Origin: a virus
Length of the DNA: 61,597 bases
IMG/VR virus record: IMGVR_UViG_3300022743_000214
Location: 1-61,597 of that record
Direction: 5' to 3' (one strand)
The translations under genes and the position numbers were made by a program. A model generated the notes under the pieces. It was not told the origin of the DNA and searched no databases. It saw nothing but the letters and a program-made list of their open reading frames with translations. How positions within the stretch are numbered: the stretch's first letter is position 1; the number at the start of each line of letters is the position of its first letter. Shown one piece after another: positions 1 to 8,335 of the stretch.

Positions 1-520
1 TCTTTTTTATAGTTTGCCCGGCTTCGCTTGGATGCGGAGTCTCTGGGCCATCAGGCCTTAGGGCGAACGAGTCCCCGGCCTTAATTCGACCGTCAATCAC
101 AAGTTCTTCCATGTGGTGGATGTCGTTCCGCATGTCCTTGAATCGAGCTGCGACTGCGTCCGTTGCAAATACGGGTTTGTCAGTGTTCAGGGCTACTGCC
201 AAAGCATCCTGACTTCTCCGGAGTTTTCGAAAACAATTCGTTGCACGGTACATGTTGGACAGACACGTCTCAAAATGAGATCCAGATCGGTGCATTGCGC
301 CAAGATTAAGTGAGGTGTGCGTGCTCCAGAATTCTTGAAGCTTCGAAACACCCATGTTGTACTCCACGATGGCGGCCTCAACCAAACGGACGTATGTGCT
401 CGCCAACGCATTCACCTGATATTGCGAGGACACCGACGCAATGAAGATTGATTTCAGCCAGTAGCTGGGAAAACCCTGCGCGTACTCTTCCATTCTCGGT
501 GCTTCGATCTCAACGTACAT
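1..520 (-). CDS. Partial HEPN-like helical protein, C-terminus off the window
   Basis: This reading frame starts at an ATG at 520 and stays open for 173 codons to the left edge, so the C-terminus is missing. It is the fourth gene of a minus-strand operon and starts 5 bases after the stop of the preceding gene. The protein looks mostly alpha-helical. Near residues 131-136 it carries Arg-Asn-x3-His (RNDIHH), which matches the RNxxxH motif of HEPN ribonucleases and nucleic-acid-associated proteins. The family is not otherwise recognised. A HEPN RNase role is an inference from that one motif and the helical make-up. The codon pattern and tight spacing support a real gene. Confidence 0.6.
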   Translation of the reverse strand, partial: MYVEIEAPRMEEYAQGFPSYWLKSIFIASVSSQYQVNALASTYVRLVEAAIVEYNMGVSKLQEFWSTHTSLNLGAMHRSGSHFETCLSNMYRATNCFRKLRRSQDALAVALNTDKPVFATDAVAARFKDMRNDIHHMEELVIDGRIKAGDSFALRPDGPETPHPSEAGQTIKK

Positions 521-525
521 TCGCA

Positions 526-810
526 CTACCTTCGCCGACCACCATCAACTGCTCCTCCAGAAAATGTTCCGGTATGGTGTTGGTCACGGACCTCACGGAT
601 TCGTTGTGTTGCCGAAACCATGTTGACTGATCGGGTGACCCTGCTCAAATCTACGGATGAAGGATTCGACTTGATCTTTTGGTACAAGGCTTTCTTAAAG
701 TCTGAAGCACTGACCTCAGGATGAGACTTCTTGGCATGCGCCATCAGTCGGTTTAGTCGTGTCTTTGCTGTACAGAAAGGACACTCAACATCAATTTCAT
801 AGTCGCGCAT
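526..810 (-). CDS. Small zinc-finger-like protein (94 aa)
   Basis: Third gene of the left-edge operon. Its start overlaps the stop of the 60-aa gene by one base, and its stop lies just upstream of the next ATG. Residues 10-30 hold Cys-x2-Cys followed about 13 residues later by His-x3-His, a C2H2-type zinc-finger arrangement. The rest is basic, with an Arg-rich C-terminus, consistent with nucleic-acid binding. No catalytic motif is visible. A DNA- or RNA-binding accessory role for the neighbouring HEPN-like protein is inferred only from context. Confidence 0.55.
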   Translation of the reverse strand: MRDYEIDVECPFCTAKTRLNRLMAHAKKSHPEVSASDFKKALYQKIKSNPSSVDLSRVTRSVNMVSATQRIREVRDQHHTGTFSGGAVDGGRRR

Positions 811-992
811 CAGATGTGATACCTCAACAACAAATAGGTCAGAGTACGGTCATCACATGTAACTTGCTGAACAAGAACACAACGTCCGTCACTGAAACAT
901 CGCTCCGCTCGAAATTCATATCCAGCGATTAGCTCTGCTCTGAAAAGCTCTTCTATGGAGTCGAAAGACAAATTTACAGCATGTGATTTCAC
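810..992 (-). CDS. Hypothetical small protein (60 aa) in left-edge operon
   Basis: A 60-residue protein whose ATG overlaps the stop of the upstream 302-aa gene (ATGA-type overlap) and whose stop touches the next start. The family is not recognised. It is acidic in its first half, has two cysteines and no signal peptide or membrane segment. Tight overlaps on both sides are the main support that it is translated. It may be a small partner of the 302-aa protein. Confidence 0.45.
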   Translation of the reverse strand: MKSHAVNLSFDSIEELFRAELIAGYEFRAERCFSDGRCVLVQQVTCDDRTLTYLLLRYHI

Positions 993-1897
993 AACCCAAC
1001 TCCTCCAGAGCCAGTAACGCCGTCGTCATTACGGTTTTTTTCTTCAACCATTTCCCGATATGCATCGCGCACCACAGGAAGAGAGTTAATATGGGCTTCA
1101 CGCTGATCTTCAGGCAGCCCCTTGATCAGATCACCTTCATCTACTGTCAGTGAGATCTTCCGACTGTATTCACGCCCACTCTGATCATGACGGAGCGAAA
1201 GTTCAATTTCATAACCTGGTGGTTTCCAAATCTGCATATGGACCTTCGCGTCAGGTGGTAGGGCTATTGGCTCCGCCTTGCCCGTAGAAAGATTGAATTT
1301 CCTTAGCTGAAGTATTTGGCTGAAGCGAACACCTTGGATCATCTGCAAGGTTGGCCCAGTTTGGCATGCCCTACGACTGCGGTACCCCAAGCCGTCATCA
1401 AACACGAAGGTCTTGGGCGTACTTTCTATCCCGGCGGTTACAAGATACTGGTGCCAATAGTTCAGGACTTTTGTGACCACCTCCATCACGTTCACGTTGG
1501 AGCCAGTGTTTAGACATGCACAAACCTCCTTGGTGAACCCACGGTACTCTCCCTCCACATCCTCATAAGAAGTGATGACAAGAACTTCGCTGAGTTGATC
1601 AGCTTTAGAGATCAACGGCGCTCCGTGAGGGGTCTTGCCGGTCAATTCACGGTGCTTCGCCACGTTCGCGATGTCTGCCACAAGTCCAAAGTCCGGGCAC
1701 TGAGCTTCGACATCCGAGCGCGAAATAGCATGTTCCGCCGGAAGATGTTCCCTCAAATGAAAAAGAGCCTCGCAGACAGCGACGGCAGCACGCAGATCAC
1801 GACTTTCTCCTGCTGCATCCCCCTGCACTTGGTAGCGAAACTCTGCATACGTCGCAAGTACGTTCTCATGATAGTAAGCACGGAAATCGTCAAACAT
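989..1897 (-). CDS. Hypothetical protein (302 aa), first gene of a four-gene operon
   Basis: First gene of the minus-strand operon, divergent from the ATPase gene at 2027. The N-terminal third is helical and contains an Asn-x2-Lys-His segment (around residue 80) preceded by Asp-Ile-Ala, which resembles conserved helices of some HEPN-like proteins. The middle and C-terminal parts look alpha/beta, and the C-terminus is rich in Asn, Asp and Gly. No known family is recognised with confidence. No clear Shine-Dalgarno precedes the ATG at 1897, so the transcript may be leaderless or the start may differ. Position next to defence genes suggests a defence role (inference). Confidence 0.55.
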   Translation of the reverse strand: MFDDFRAYYHENVLATYAEFRYQVQGDAAGESRDLRAAVAVCEALFHLREHLPAEHAISRSDVEAQCPDFGLVADIANVAKHRELTGKTPHGAPLISKADQLSEVLVITSYEDVEGEYRGFTKEVCACLNTGSNVNVMEVVTKVLNYWHQYLVTAGIESTPKTFVFDDGLGYRSRRACQTGPTLQMIQGVRFSQILQLRKFNLSTGKAEPIALPPDAKVHMQIWKPPGYEIELSLRHDQSGREYSRKISLTVDEGDLIKGLPEDQREAHINSLPVVRDAYREMVEEKNRNDDGVTGSGGVGL

Positions 1898-2026
1898 TTT
1901 TCAAATGTACATACTTGTGCAACCCTAAACAAGGGCAATTTTTTCAGCTCAATGTCGCTTGTTTATGCCCACAGTTGCATTTAACAAGCACCAATTGTAC
2001 AATGCAAAGTAAATTTACTCAATGGT
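1898..2026. promoter_or_regulatory. Divergent intergenic region with two perfect palindromes
   Basis: This 129-base gap separates the minus-strand operon from the ATPase/STAND pair, so it must hold promoters for both. It contains two perfect palindromes: ATTGTACAAT at 1994-2003 and AGTAAATTTACT at 2008-2019. The second ends 7 bases before the ATG at 2027. Such dyads are typical of dimeric repressor sites. No obvious ribosome-binding site precedes the ATG at 2027, so the second dyad could also act on the mRNA leader. No cognate repressor is encoded next to it. Confidence 0.4.
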
Positions 2027-3283
2027 ATGCAAATGCCGTACAACCGCCCCCATCTGAAGACCCTCGAAGCTCGACTCAATGAACATCCCAAGTTCATGAT
2101 CGTTGTAGCCGGGCCGCGCCAAATTGGCAAGTCAACTATGGTCCGCCAGGCTCTGGCGGGTCGCCCTTCTACCTTTGAAGCCACGGATCAGTCAGCAACT
2201 ACCACCGTCGACCCATTCAGCGATGCCCCAAGCACCATTCAGGCAGAGCCAGGGGCAAAAGCCACAGAAAAATGGATCATCAACAGGTGGACACAGGCTC
2301 GAGCCAAAGCCCGATCATTGCCCCCCGGGCAATTCCATGTCCTGGCCATCGATGAGATCCAGAAAATTCCCCGATGGTCAGAGGTCGTCAAGGGGCTGTG
2401 GGATGCTGACCGTGCTGAGCAAGTTCCTCTGCACGTCGTGCTGCTAGGGTCATCGCCGTGGCTCATGCAAAAAGGGCTGACCGAAAGCCTGGCTGGGCGC
2501 TATGAGCCCATCCACATGTCGCACTGGTCCTACGGCGAAATGCAGGAGGCTTTCGACTTTTCACTGGACGAGTACATCTACTTCGGCGGGTACCCAGGTG
2601 CAGCCAGCTTGATCCGCGACGAAACCCGTTGGCGTCAGTACGTCCGAGATGCACTGATCAAGCCCAACATCGAGAGTGACATCCTGCAGATGACCCGGGT
2701 CGAAAAGCCTGCTCTCTTGAAGAACCTGTTCGAGCTGGGCTGCGGCGCTTACTCAGGGCAACTGGTCGCCCTGACGAAATTGCTAGGCCAACTCCAGGAT
2801 GCAGGCAACACAGTCACTCTGGCCCATTACCTGGATCTACTCTCACAAGCGGGTTTGCTGACAGGCCTGCAAAAGTACGCGGGGCAAGAGCTGCGCAGGC
2901 GAGCATCTCCACCCAAATTCAATGCCCACAACACGGCCCTGATTTCTGCTCAGGCCAAGTACACGTTCGAACAGGCCAAAAACGACCGCACGTACTGGGG
3001 ACGACTGGTTGAAAGTGCCGTTGGCAGCCATCTGATCAACAACAAGCCGGAAAACTCCAGCCTGTATTACTGGCGGGAGAGCCCCAGTGAGGTGGACTTC
3101 GTACTGACCGATGGCGAAAAGCTGTTGGCCATTGAGGTCAAGAGCGGGGATGACTATGCCGCCCCCAAGGGCCTACAGATCTTTGCCGAAAAGTACAAAA
3201 ATGTCACCCCAATGGCGGTGGGAGCCGATGGCGTTGCCATTTCCGACTTCCTGCTGCAACCGGTTGAAAGCTGGATGAAGTAA
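2027..3283 (+). CDS. AAA_14/DUF4143-type ATPase with C-terminal PD-(D/E)XK-like motif
   Basis: A 418-aa ATPase of the AAA_14 plus DUF4143 architecture. Walker A is GPRQIGKS at residues 29-36; Walker B is the hydrophobic run ending in Asp-Glu at 109-110. The C-terminal DUF4143-type domain carries Asp357 and Glu370-Val-Lys372, the spacing of a PD-(D/E)XK nuclease fold. Family members are widespread with poorly known function, and many occur in defence or toxin contexts. The stop codon is followed immediately by the ATG of the STAND gene, so the two are almost certainly co-translated. The ATG at 2027 is used; an in-frame ATG two codons later (2033) is an alternative. Confidence 0.85.
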   Translation: MQMPYNRPHLKTLEARLNEHPKFMIVVAGPRQIGKSTMVRQALAGRPSTFEATDQSATTTVDPFSDAPSTIQAEPGAKATEKWIINRWTQARAKARSLPPGQFHVLAIDEIQKIPRWSEVVKGLWDADRAEQVPLHVVLLGSSPWLMQKGLTESLAGRYEPIHMSHWSYGEMQEAFDFSLDEYIYFGGYPGAASLIRDETRWRQYVRDALIKPNIESDILQMTRVEKPALLKNLFELGCGAYSGQLVALTKLLGQLQDAGNTVTLAHYLDLLSQAGLLTGLQKYAGQELRRRASPPKFNAHNTALISAQAKYTFEQAKNDRTYWGRLVESAVGSHLINNKPENSSLYYWRESPSEVDFVLTDGEKLLAIEVKSGDDYAAPKGLQIFAEKYKNVTPMAVGADGVAISDFLLQPVESWMK

Positions 3284-6200
3284 ATGGTCTTTGTCCCCCG
3301 CAGCGTTAAACAGCTCCGCCAATTGCCTGACGGTGGGCCTGACATCGAAGCGGTTGCACTGGAATCGCTGAGGTCAATCCCAGCCTGGGTGCTGCTGGGA
3401 GAACCTGGCGCGGGGAAAAGTGAAGCCTTCAAATCCGAGGCGAAAGCTGTCGATGGTCTGCGATTGACGATTGCCGAATTCGTTTACAGCGACATCGATG
3501 AGGAATGGAAGAACAAGTGCCTGTTCCTTGATGGTTTGGACGAAGTTCGTGCGAGCGGTGCGACTGGATCCATCCTGGTTCAAGTCAAGTCCAAGCTCAG
3601 AAAACTAGGGCTGCCAAATTTTCGGATCGCATGCCGTGCAGCAGACTGGTACGGGCAATCTGATCTTGAAGAAATCATCGGAGCCTCGCCAAGCGGACTA
3701 CTCCCGATTTACACCTTGGAGCCGCTGACAACAACAGACATCAAGCAGATTCTCGAAATCAACTTCAACAGATCTGACGCGGAAGACCTGGTCACGCAAG
3801 CAGAGGCTCACGGAATCAACGCCCTACTCAGCAATCCCCAAACGCTTGGACTAACCGTTAAAGCGCTAGGCGGAAAAACTTGGCCAAGCAGTCGAGATGA
3901 GACGTACCGCCTTGCATGCCAAGCCTTGGTTCAGGAGGAAAACCGTAAGCACCGTGACCAAACCCGCTTTCAGCCTGTTCTCAAAGACACCCTCCTGGAA
4001 GCCGCTGGCCAGATATTCGCCACTTTGCTGTTGGCAGACAAGTCTGGTGTCGCGCTCGACCCGTCAGCTCAAAACGACCGATTCCCTGTACTGCTCGGCT
4101 TAGAGCTGCGTTCACCTGAACTAGCGGCTACGGCATTGGACACCGCACTCTTTGTGCCATCTACCTCCAACGATCAGCAACTAGAGCCGACACACAGAAG
4201 CGTTGCTGAGTACCTAGCAGCCGAGTGGCTGGGCAACCAAATCGACTCACGTGGATTTCCTCTTAAAAGATTGCTCAATCTCATGCTTGGGTTTGACGGC
4301 AAAGCTGTAGCCGGCTTACGTGGCCTGTACGGCTGGCTGGCACTTAAGAGTCTCAAGGCACAACATGGGTTGATCAAGAACGATCCCCTGACCGTTGCTC
4401 TCTACAGCGATCCTCAACCCATGGATGTGGAAGCGAAGAAACTTCTTTTGCAGGAGATTTACACCCAGACTGCCGCCAACCCATCGGTTCTTTGGGACCT
4501 CAGAGGGGCAGAAAACCTCTCCCCACTCTTCCAAGCAGAACTTCGCAACGAGTACTTAAAGGCGTTGCTGGACCCCAAGCGTGATGATTCGATGCAGACC
4601 TATGTGGTATTCATCCTCAAGGTTCTCAAGGAATCAGCATCTCAGAGCCAGCTGACCAATGAACTGCGTGACCTTGCTTCAGATGACACTCGCTGGGAAC
4701 GCGTAAGGCAGCATGCCTTAGAAGCGTGGCTTGAGTCTGGCGTAAGGGATAGTCAGGCGATCGAATTCCTGGATCAACTGAACCAAGGCAAGATTTCTGA
4801 TCCAGATGAAGAGCTCACTGGCATCTTGTTGGGAAAATTGTTCCCTAGAGCCATTTCTGCTGCACAGGTTCTGAACTACCTTCACCTCCCTAAAAGCAAG
4901 ATTTTGAAGAGCTACCAACACTTCTGGGCCTATGAATTTCCCAAGGCAGTCCCTGAAGACGATTTGCCGTACGTTTTAGAGCAGTTGGTACAACGCAGCG
5001 ATTTGCAGTCGTTGAACTGGGTGGAGTTCCACATTTCACGTACGCTGGCTGCACTGGTTGCTCGTGGAGTTCAAGCCCATGGCGACCAAATACCCGACAC
5101 ACAACTCTTCACTTGGCTTCGCCTTGGTACAGATGAATACGGCGAGCGACGGCATGAGCCAGAATTCCACAAAACCATCACGCAGTGGCTGATCGACAGA
5201 CCCGAGCGCTATAAGGGGCTGCTAGGCGTTTGTTTTGATCGCAATGAAGCAGCATCCTCCCCACTCCACGGTTTGTTCAACGACTCGCAGATCCTTCGTG
5301 GGATATCAGCTCCTGCAGACATTGGGCTGTGGCATTTCCAGAACATCGACTGCACTCCAAACGAGGCTTTGGCCAAAGAACACTTGGCGGAGGCTATGCG
5401 CTCTCTGTGGTCCGATCACCCCCCACCCGGTCTAACCTTTGACATGGTGCTTGAATGGGCAGGTAATGACCCCCTCAAAACCAGCTGGTTAAAGCCTCTA
5501 CTCAGCTGGGAAGATCCAGAGTGGAGGAAGGCTCAAAGGCAGTCAATTCAAGAACGCCAGCGCGAGCAATCAGACATCAAAAGCGAGCGAAGCGTCAACC
5601 TGGCGGCAAGGCTTTCTGAAATTCGATCAGGCCAAGCACACCCTGCTCTGATGGGTGAATTGGCTGGGGTTTGGTTGAACCGATACTCTGACACGCGTGG
5701 CGAAACACCTCTTGATCGGTTCAAGACCTACTGCGACAACTATGTCGAGGTATACGAGGCGGCAAAGGCTGGCATGCAGGCGTGCATCCGACGCAACGAT
5801 CTGCCATCCGTCAAAGAAATCATTGAACTGCACCTGAATCAGCAAGCTCATTGGATCCGCGCTGCATGCCTGCTTGGCATGGATTTGATCTGGGCCGAGA
5901 ACCCAATCGACTTCGATTTATTGGATAGCAGCACTCTAGAAAAGATGGTCTGCTTTCGACTGACCGATGGCACTGAAAAGCCGCCCGAGTGGTTCATGCA
6001 TCTGGTTAGAACAATGCCGGAGTTGGTCTCGAAGGTACTGATTGCCTATGCAGGCACGAGCTTCAAAGCACAAAAGGAATACGTTGACGGGATTTATCCG
6101 CTGGCTAGGGATGCGGCATACGCGCAAGTTGCGCGCCTGTCCGTCCCTGCAATACTTCGAAGCTTTCCAACAAGGAACCGAGCCAGTCAACTCAATCAGC

Positions 6201-7306
6201 TCAATTCGCTTCTGAGGTCTGCTCTTAAATATGCGATGCCTGAACTCCCCAACATCGTCGCAGACAAACTCAAGCTCAAATCCCTTGACCCAAGCCAACG
6301 GGTCTATTTCCTTTTGACAGGGACGCTCATTACTCCCGAACAGTACGAGCAACTCCTCTGGGACTTCGTTGGTGAGTCTTGGCAGCGCATACAGCACATC
6401 TCAGATTTTCTGGGTAACAGTCTGAGTGACTTGCCAATGGATTTCACTTTGAGTGCCAAGACATTCGGAAAGCTCATTGAAATTCAAATGCCGTTTGCAG
6501 AGGTCGACTGGCCTTTGGGAGGTGGTGCAGTCAGCCAGGCGATGAACTTAGGCGACCATGTCAGAGGACTCATCAGCAAGCTAACAGCCTTGAGTACTCA
6601 GGAATGCCTGGAAGAGATCAACCGTCTTTTAGAACTCCCCTCGCTCGAGAAAATCAAGCGTCACCTTCTCAGCAGCAAACACGAGGTAATTCAGAGACTG
6701 CGTGAAAACACATTCAGTCACCCTACTCTTCACAGCGTTTCCACAATCCTGAGCAACAAATCTCCGACCGGACCAGCTGATCTACAGGCAATTGTGCTGG
6801 ACCACATGGAGAAAATTGCAACGGATATTCAAACAAGCAATGGCGATCTATATCGCCAATTCTGGACAGAGGGCACCGATAACAAGCACAAGTCCGAAAA
6901 CAGCTGTCGAGACGCACTGCTTGCAATGCTGAGAACCCACCTTGAACCCCTAGGCATCGATAGTCAACCAGAGTTCGACTACGTAAGTGACAAGCGTGCA
7001 GACATCCGAGTCTCATACCGCAACTCGATTACTGTTCCAATTGAAATCAAAGGTGAATGGCACTCCGAGCTTTGGACAGCCGTGCAGAGCCAGCTGATTC
7101 CGCAATACACCAAGCAAAAAGAAACCGAGGGATTTGGCATCTACTTGGTGCTGTGGGTCGGAGGAACCGAACAGTCCCCTGCTAGGGACGGCGGGAAAAG
7201 ACCCCTCACCTCAACTGATCTCGAGTTAAGGCTTCACAGATATCTTCCCAAAGACATCCAGCAGCAGATTACCGTCAAGGTCATCGACGTCACTCGGCCT
7301 CATTGA
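3284..7306 (+). CDS. Large STAND/NACHT-like NTPase with C-terminal nuclease-like domain
   Basis: A 1340-aa protein. Walker A is GEPGAGKS at residues 39-46. The Walker B region LFLDGLDE is at 80-87, with the double-acidic D-x2-DE pattern of NACHT/STAND NTPases. A long helical-repeat-like region of roughly 900 residues follows, a likely sensor. The last 110 residues hold Asp1240, Glu1254 and Lys1256, a PD-(D/E)XK-like pattern. STAND NTPases of the Avs/bNACHT type sense phage proteins and kill the cell or cut DNA. Here the nuclease-like domain is C-terminal and the NTPase sits at the extreme N-terminus, unlike the usual effector-first order. ATG follows the TAA of the upstream gene with no gap. 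Anti-phage function is inferred. Confidence 0.75.
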   Translation: MVFVPRSVKQLRQLPDGGPDIEAVALESLRSIPAWVLLGEPGAGKSEAFKSEAKAVDGLRLTIAEFVYSDIDEEWKNKCLFLDGLDEVRASGATGSILVQVKSKLRKLGLPNFRIACRAADWYGQSDLEEIIGASPSGLLPIYTLEPLTTTDIKQILEINFNRSDAEDLVTQAEAHGINALLSNPQTLGLTVKALGGKTWPSSRDETYRLACQALVQEENRKHRDQTRFQPVLKDTLLEAAGQIFATLLLADKSGVALDPSAQNDRFPVLLGLELRSPELAATALDTALFVPSTSNDQQLEPTHRSVAEYLAAEWLGNQIDSRGFPLKRLLNLMLGFDGKAVAGLRGLYGWLALKSLKAQHGLIKNDPLTVALYSDPQPMDVEAKKLLLQEIYTQTAANPSVLWDLRGAENLSPLFQAELRNEYLKALLDPKRDDSMQTYVVFILKVLKESASQSQLTNELRDLASDDTRWERVRQHALEAWLESGVRDSQAIEFLDQLNQGKISDPDEELTGILLGKLFPRAISAAQVLNYLHLPKSKILKSYQHFWAYEFPKAVPEDDLPYVLEQLVQRSDLQSLNWVEFHISRTLAALVARGVQAHGDQIPDTQLFTWLRLGTDEYGERRHEPEFHKTITQWLIDRPERYKGLLGVCFDRNEAASSPLHGLFNDSQILRGISAPADIGLWHFQNIDCTPNEALAKEHLAEAMRSLWSDHPPPGLTFDMVLEWAGNDPLKTSWLKPLLSWEDPEWRKAQRQSIQERQREQSDIKSERSVNLAARLSEIRSGQAHPALMGELAGVWLNRYSDTRGETPLDRFKTYCDNYVEVYEAAKAGMQACIRRNDLPSVKEIIELHLNQQAHWIRAACLLGMDLIWAENPIDFDLLDSSTLEKMVCFRLTDGTEKPPEWFMHLVRTMPELVSKVLIAYAGTSFKAQKEYVDGIYPLARDAAYAQVARLSVPAILRSFPTRNRASQLNQLNSLLRSALKYAMPELPNIVADKLKLKSLDPSQRVYFLLTGTLITPEQYEQLLWDFVGESWQRIQHISDFLGNSLSDLPMDFTLSAKTFGKLIEIQMPFAEVDWPLGGGAVSQAMNLGDHVRGLISKLTALSTQECLEEINRLLELPSLEKIKRHLLSSKHEVIQRLRENTFSHPTLHSVSTILSNKSPTGPADLQAIVLDHMEKIATDIQTSNGDLYRQFWTEGTDNKHKSENSCRDALLAMLRTHLEPLGIDSQPEFDYVSDKRADIRVSYRNSITVPIEIKGEWHSELWTAVQSQLIPQYTKQKETEGFGIYLVLWVGGTEQSPARDGGKRPLTSTDLELRLHRYLPKDIQQQITVKVIDVTRPH

Positions 7307-7390
7307 TGGATCAAATAAACCGAGAAAATTTGTTATTTTTGACTGGACGCTTGGGATTGATGCCATGCCCCACTCTGGAGCGAAGGAACC

Positions 7391-8026
7391 ATGCTTATAT
7401 CATTGATCGGAACAGTCCATGTCGAGAATGGACTAGCTAATGTCAGCGCATTAAAGGCCATTCTTGACCGCCTACAACCTGAGGTCATTTATGCGGAAAT
7501 ATCAACCGCGATGCTCTCTGACTATCTTGACGGCTCCCATGGAAATCTTGAATCCGCTGCAGTCGCACAGTACCGTGTGAGCCATTCAGTCACCGTAGTG
7601 CCTGTAGATTTGGATAAGCCCGGCGAGGATTTTTTTCAAGCATCCATGGAAATGTTCAATAAAGTCGAAAGAACAAGTTCCATTTATCGCAGACTTTTAG
7701 ATCAGCATCACCTTGACACAAAAAACCATGGCTTTACCTACCTCAACAGTGAACGCTGCGGTCAGGTTTGGGCGGAAATATACAAAGAGACCGTTGAAAC
7801 CCTTAAGTGGATCGACGACGCTAGGCTTCAAAAAATCTATGCTCGATGGAAAAAAGTGAACGATCATCGCGAAACGGCAATGTTAGAAAAAATCGTAAGA
7901 CATAGTATTGAAAACACACCAAATCGAAGCGTTCTGTTGGTTGGTGCTGCACACAAGAAAGAGCTGGCAGACAAGGTTAAGAAATTTCAGAGATCAGAAA
8001 CGTCAGCAATTTATTGGGACTTTTAA
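7391..8026 (+). CDS. TraB/TIKI-like protein (211 aa)
   Basis: The N-terminus reads Gly-Thr-Val-His within the first ten residues, and near the C-terminus there is a hydrophobic strand followed by Gly-Ala-Ala-His. These are the hallmark GTxH and GxxH pairs of the TraB/PrgY, TIKI and ChaN-type hydrolase superfamily. Glu in the second strand (Ile-Tyr-Ala-Glu) also fits. No membrane segment is seen, so it is probably cytoplasmic. Members act on peptides or are of unknown function. It sits alone between the STAND gene and the restriction operon, with a plausible ribosome-binding site (GAAGG) before the ATG. A defence role is inferred from location only. Confidence 0.65.
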   Translation: MLISLIGTVHVENGLANVSALKAILDRLQPEVIYAEISTAMLSDYLDGSHGNLESAAVAQYRVSHSVTVVPVDLDKPGEDFFQASMEMFNKVERTSSIYRRLLDQHHLDTKNHGFTYLNSERCGQVWAEIYKETVETLKWIDDARLQKIYARWKKVNDHRETAMLEKIVRHSIENTPNRSVLLVGAAHKKELADKVKKFQRSETSAIYWDF

Positions 8027-8037
8027 TACCAAAAATC

Positions 8038-8175
8038 CTAGTTATTTAGTTCAGACAAAGCGATGAGTAAAGTCTGTCTGTTATCCGAGGAGATCCTTGT
8101 GTTTTCAGTCACACGCTGAATGGTCTTGCCTTGGTCAGAAACGGCACGATTTTCCAAAAATTGCCAAATAGACAT
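8038..8175 (-). CDS. Small hypothetical protein (45 aa)
   Basis: A short minus-strand frame between the TraB-like gene and the WYL regulator. The ATG at 8175 is preceded at good spacing by GAGGGG; a longer frame beginning further upstream has no ribosome-binding site. The protein is polar, mildly charged, without membrane segment, cysteine or known motif. Its orientation opposes both neighbours. It may be a genuine small protein or a chance frame. Confidence 0.4.
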   Translation of the reverse strand: MSIWQFLENRAVSDQGKTIQRVTENTRISSDNRQTLLIALSELNN

Positions 8176-8335
8176 CGTCATCCCCTCTTTGTGAAGTTTT
8201 CGAACGAGCAGATGGCAAAAACTGATCAATTTGGAAGATTCTAGCGCTGACGCAACTTTGGTGCATCAAAATGATGAAGTAAAGTCACTAAATATGCTAG
8301 AGTAGAACCCATGCCAACTTGATAGGGATAAACAC

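Noticed and set aside
1595-1984. 129-aa plus-strand reading frame
   Set aside because: Antisense to the 302-aa gene and into the promoter gap; composition is not protein-like.
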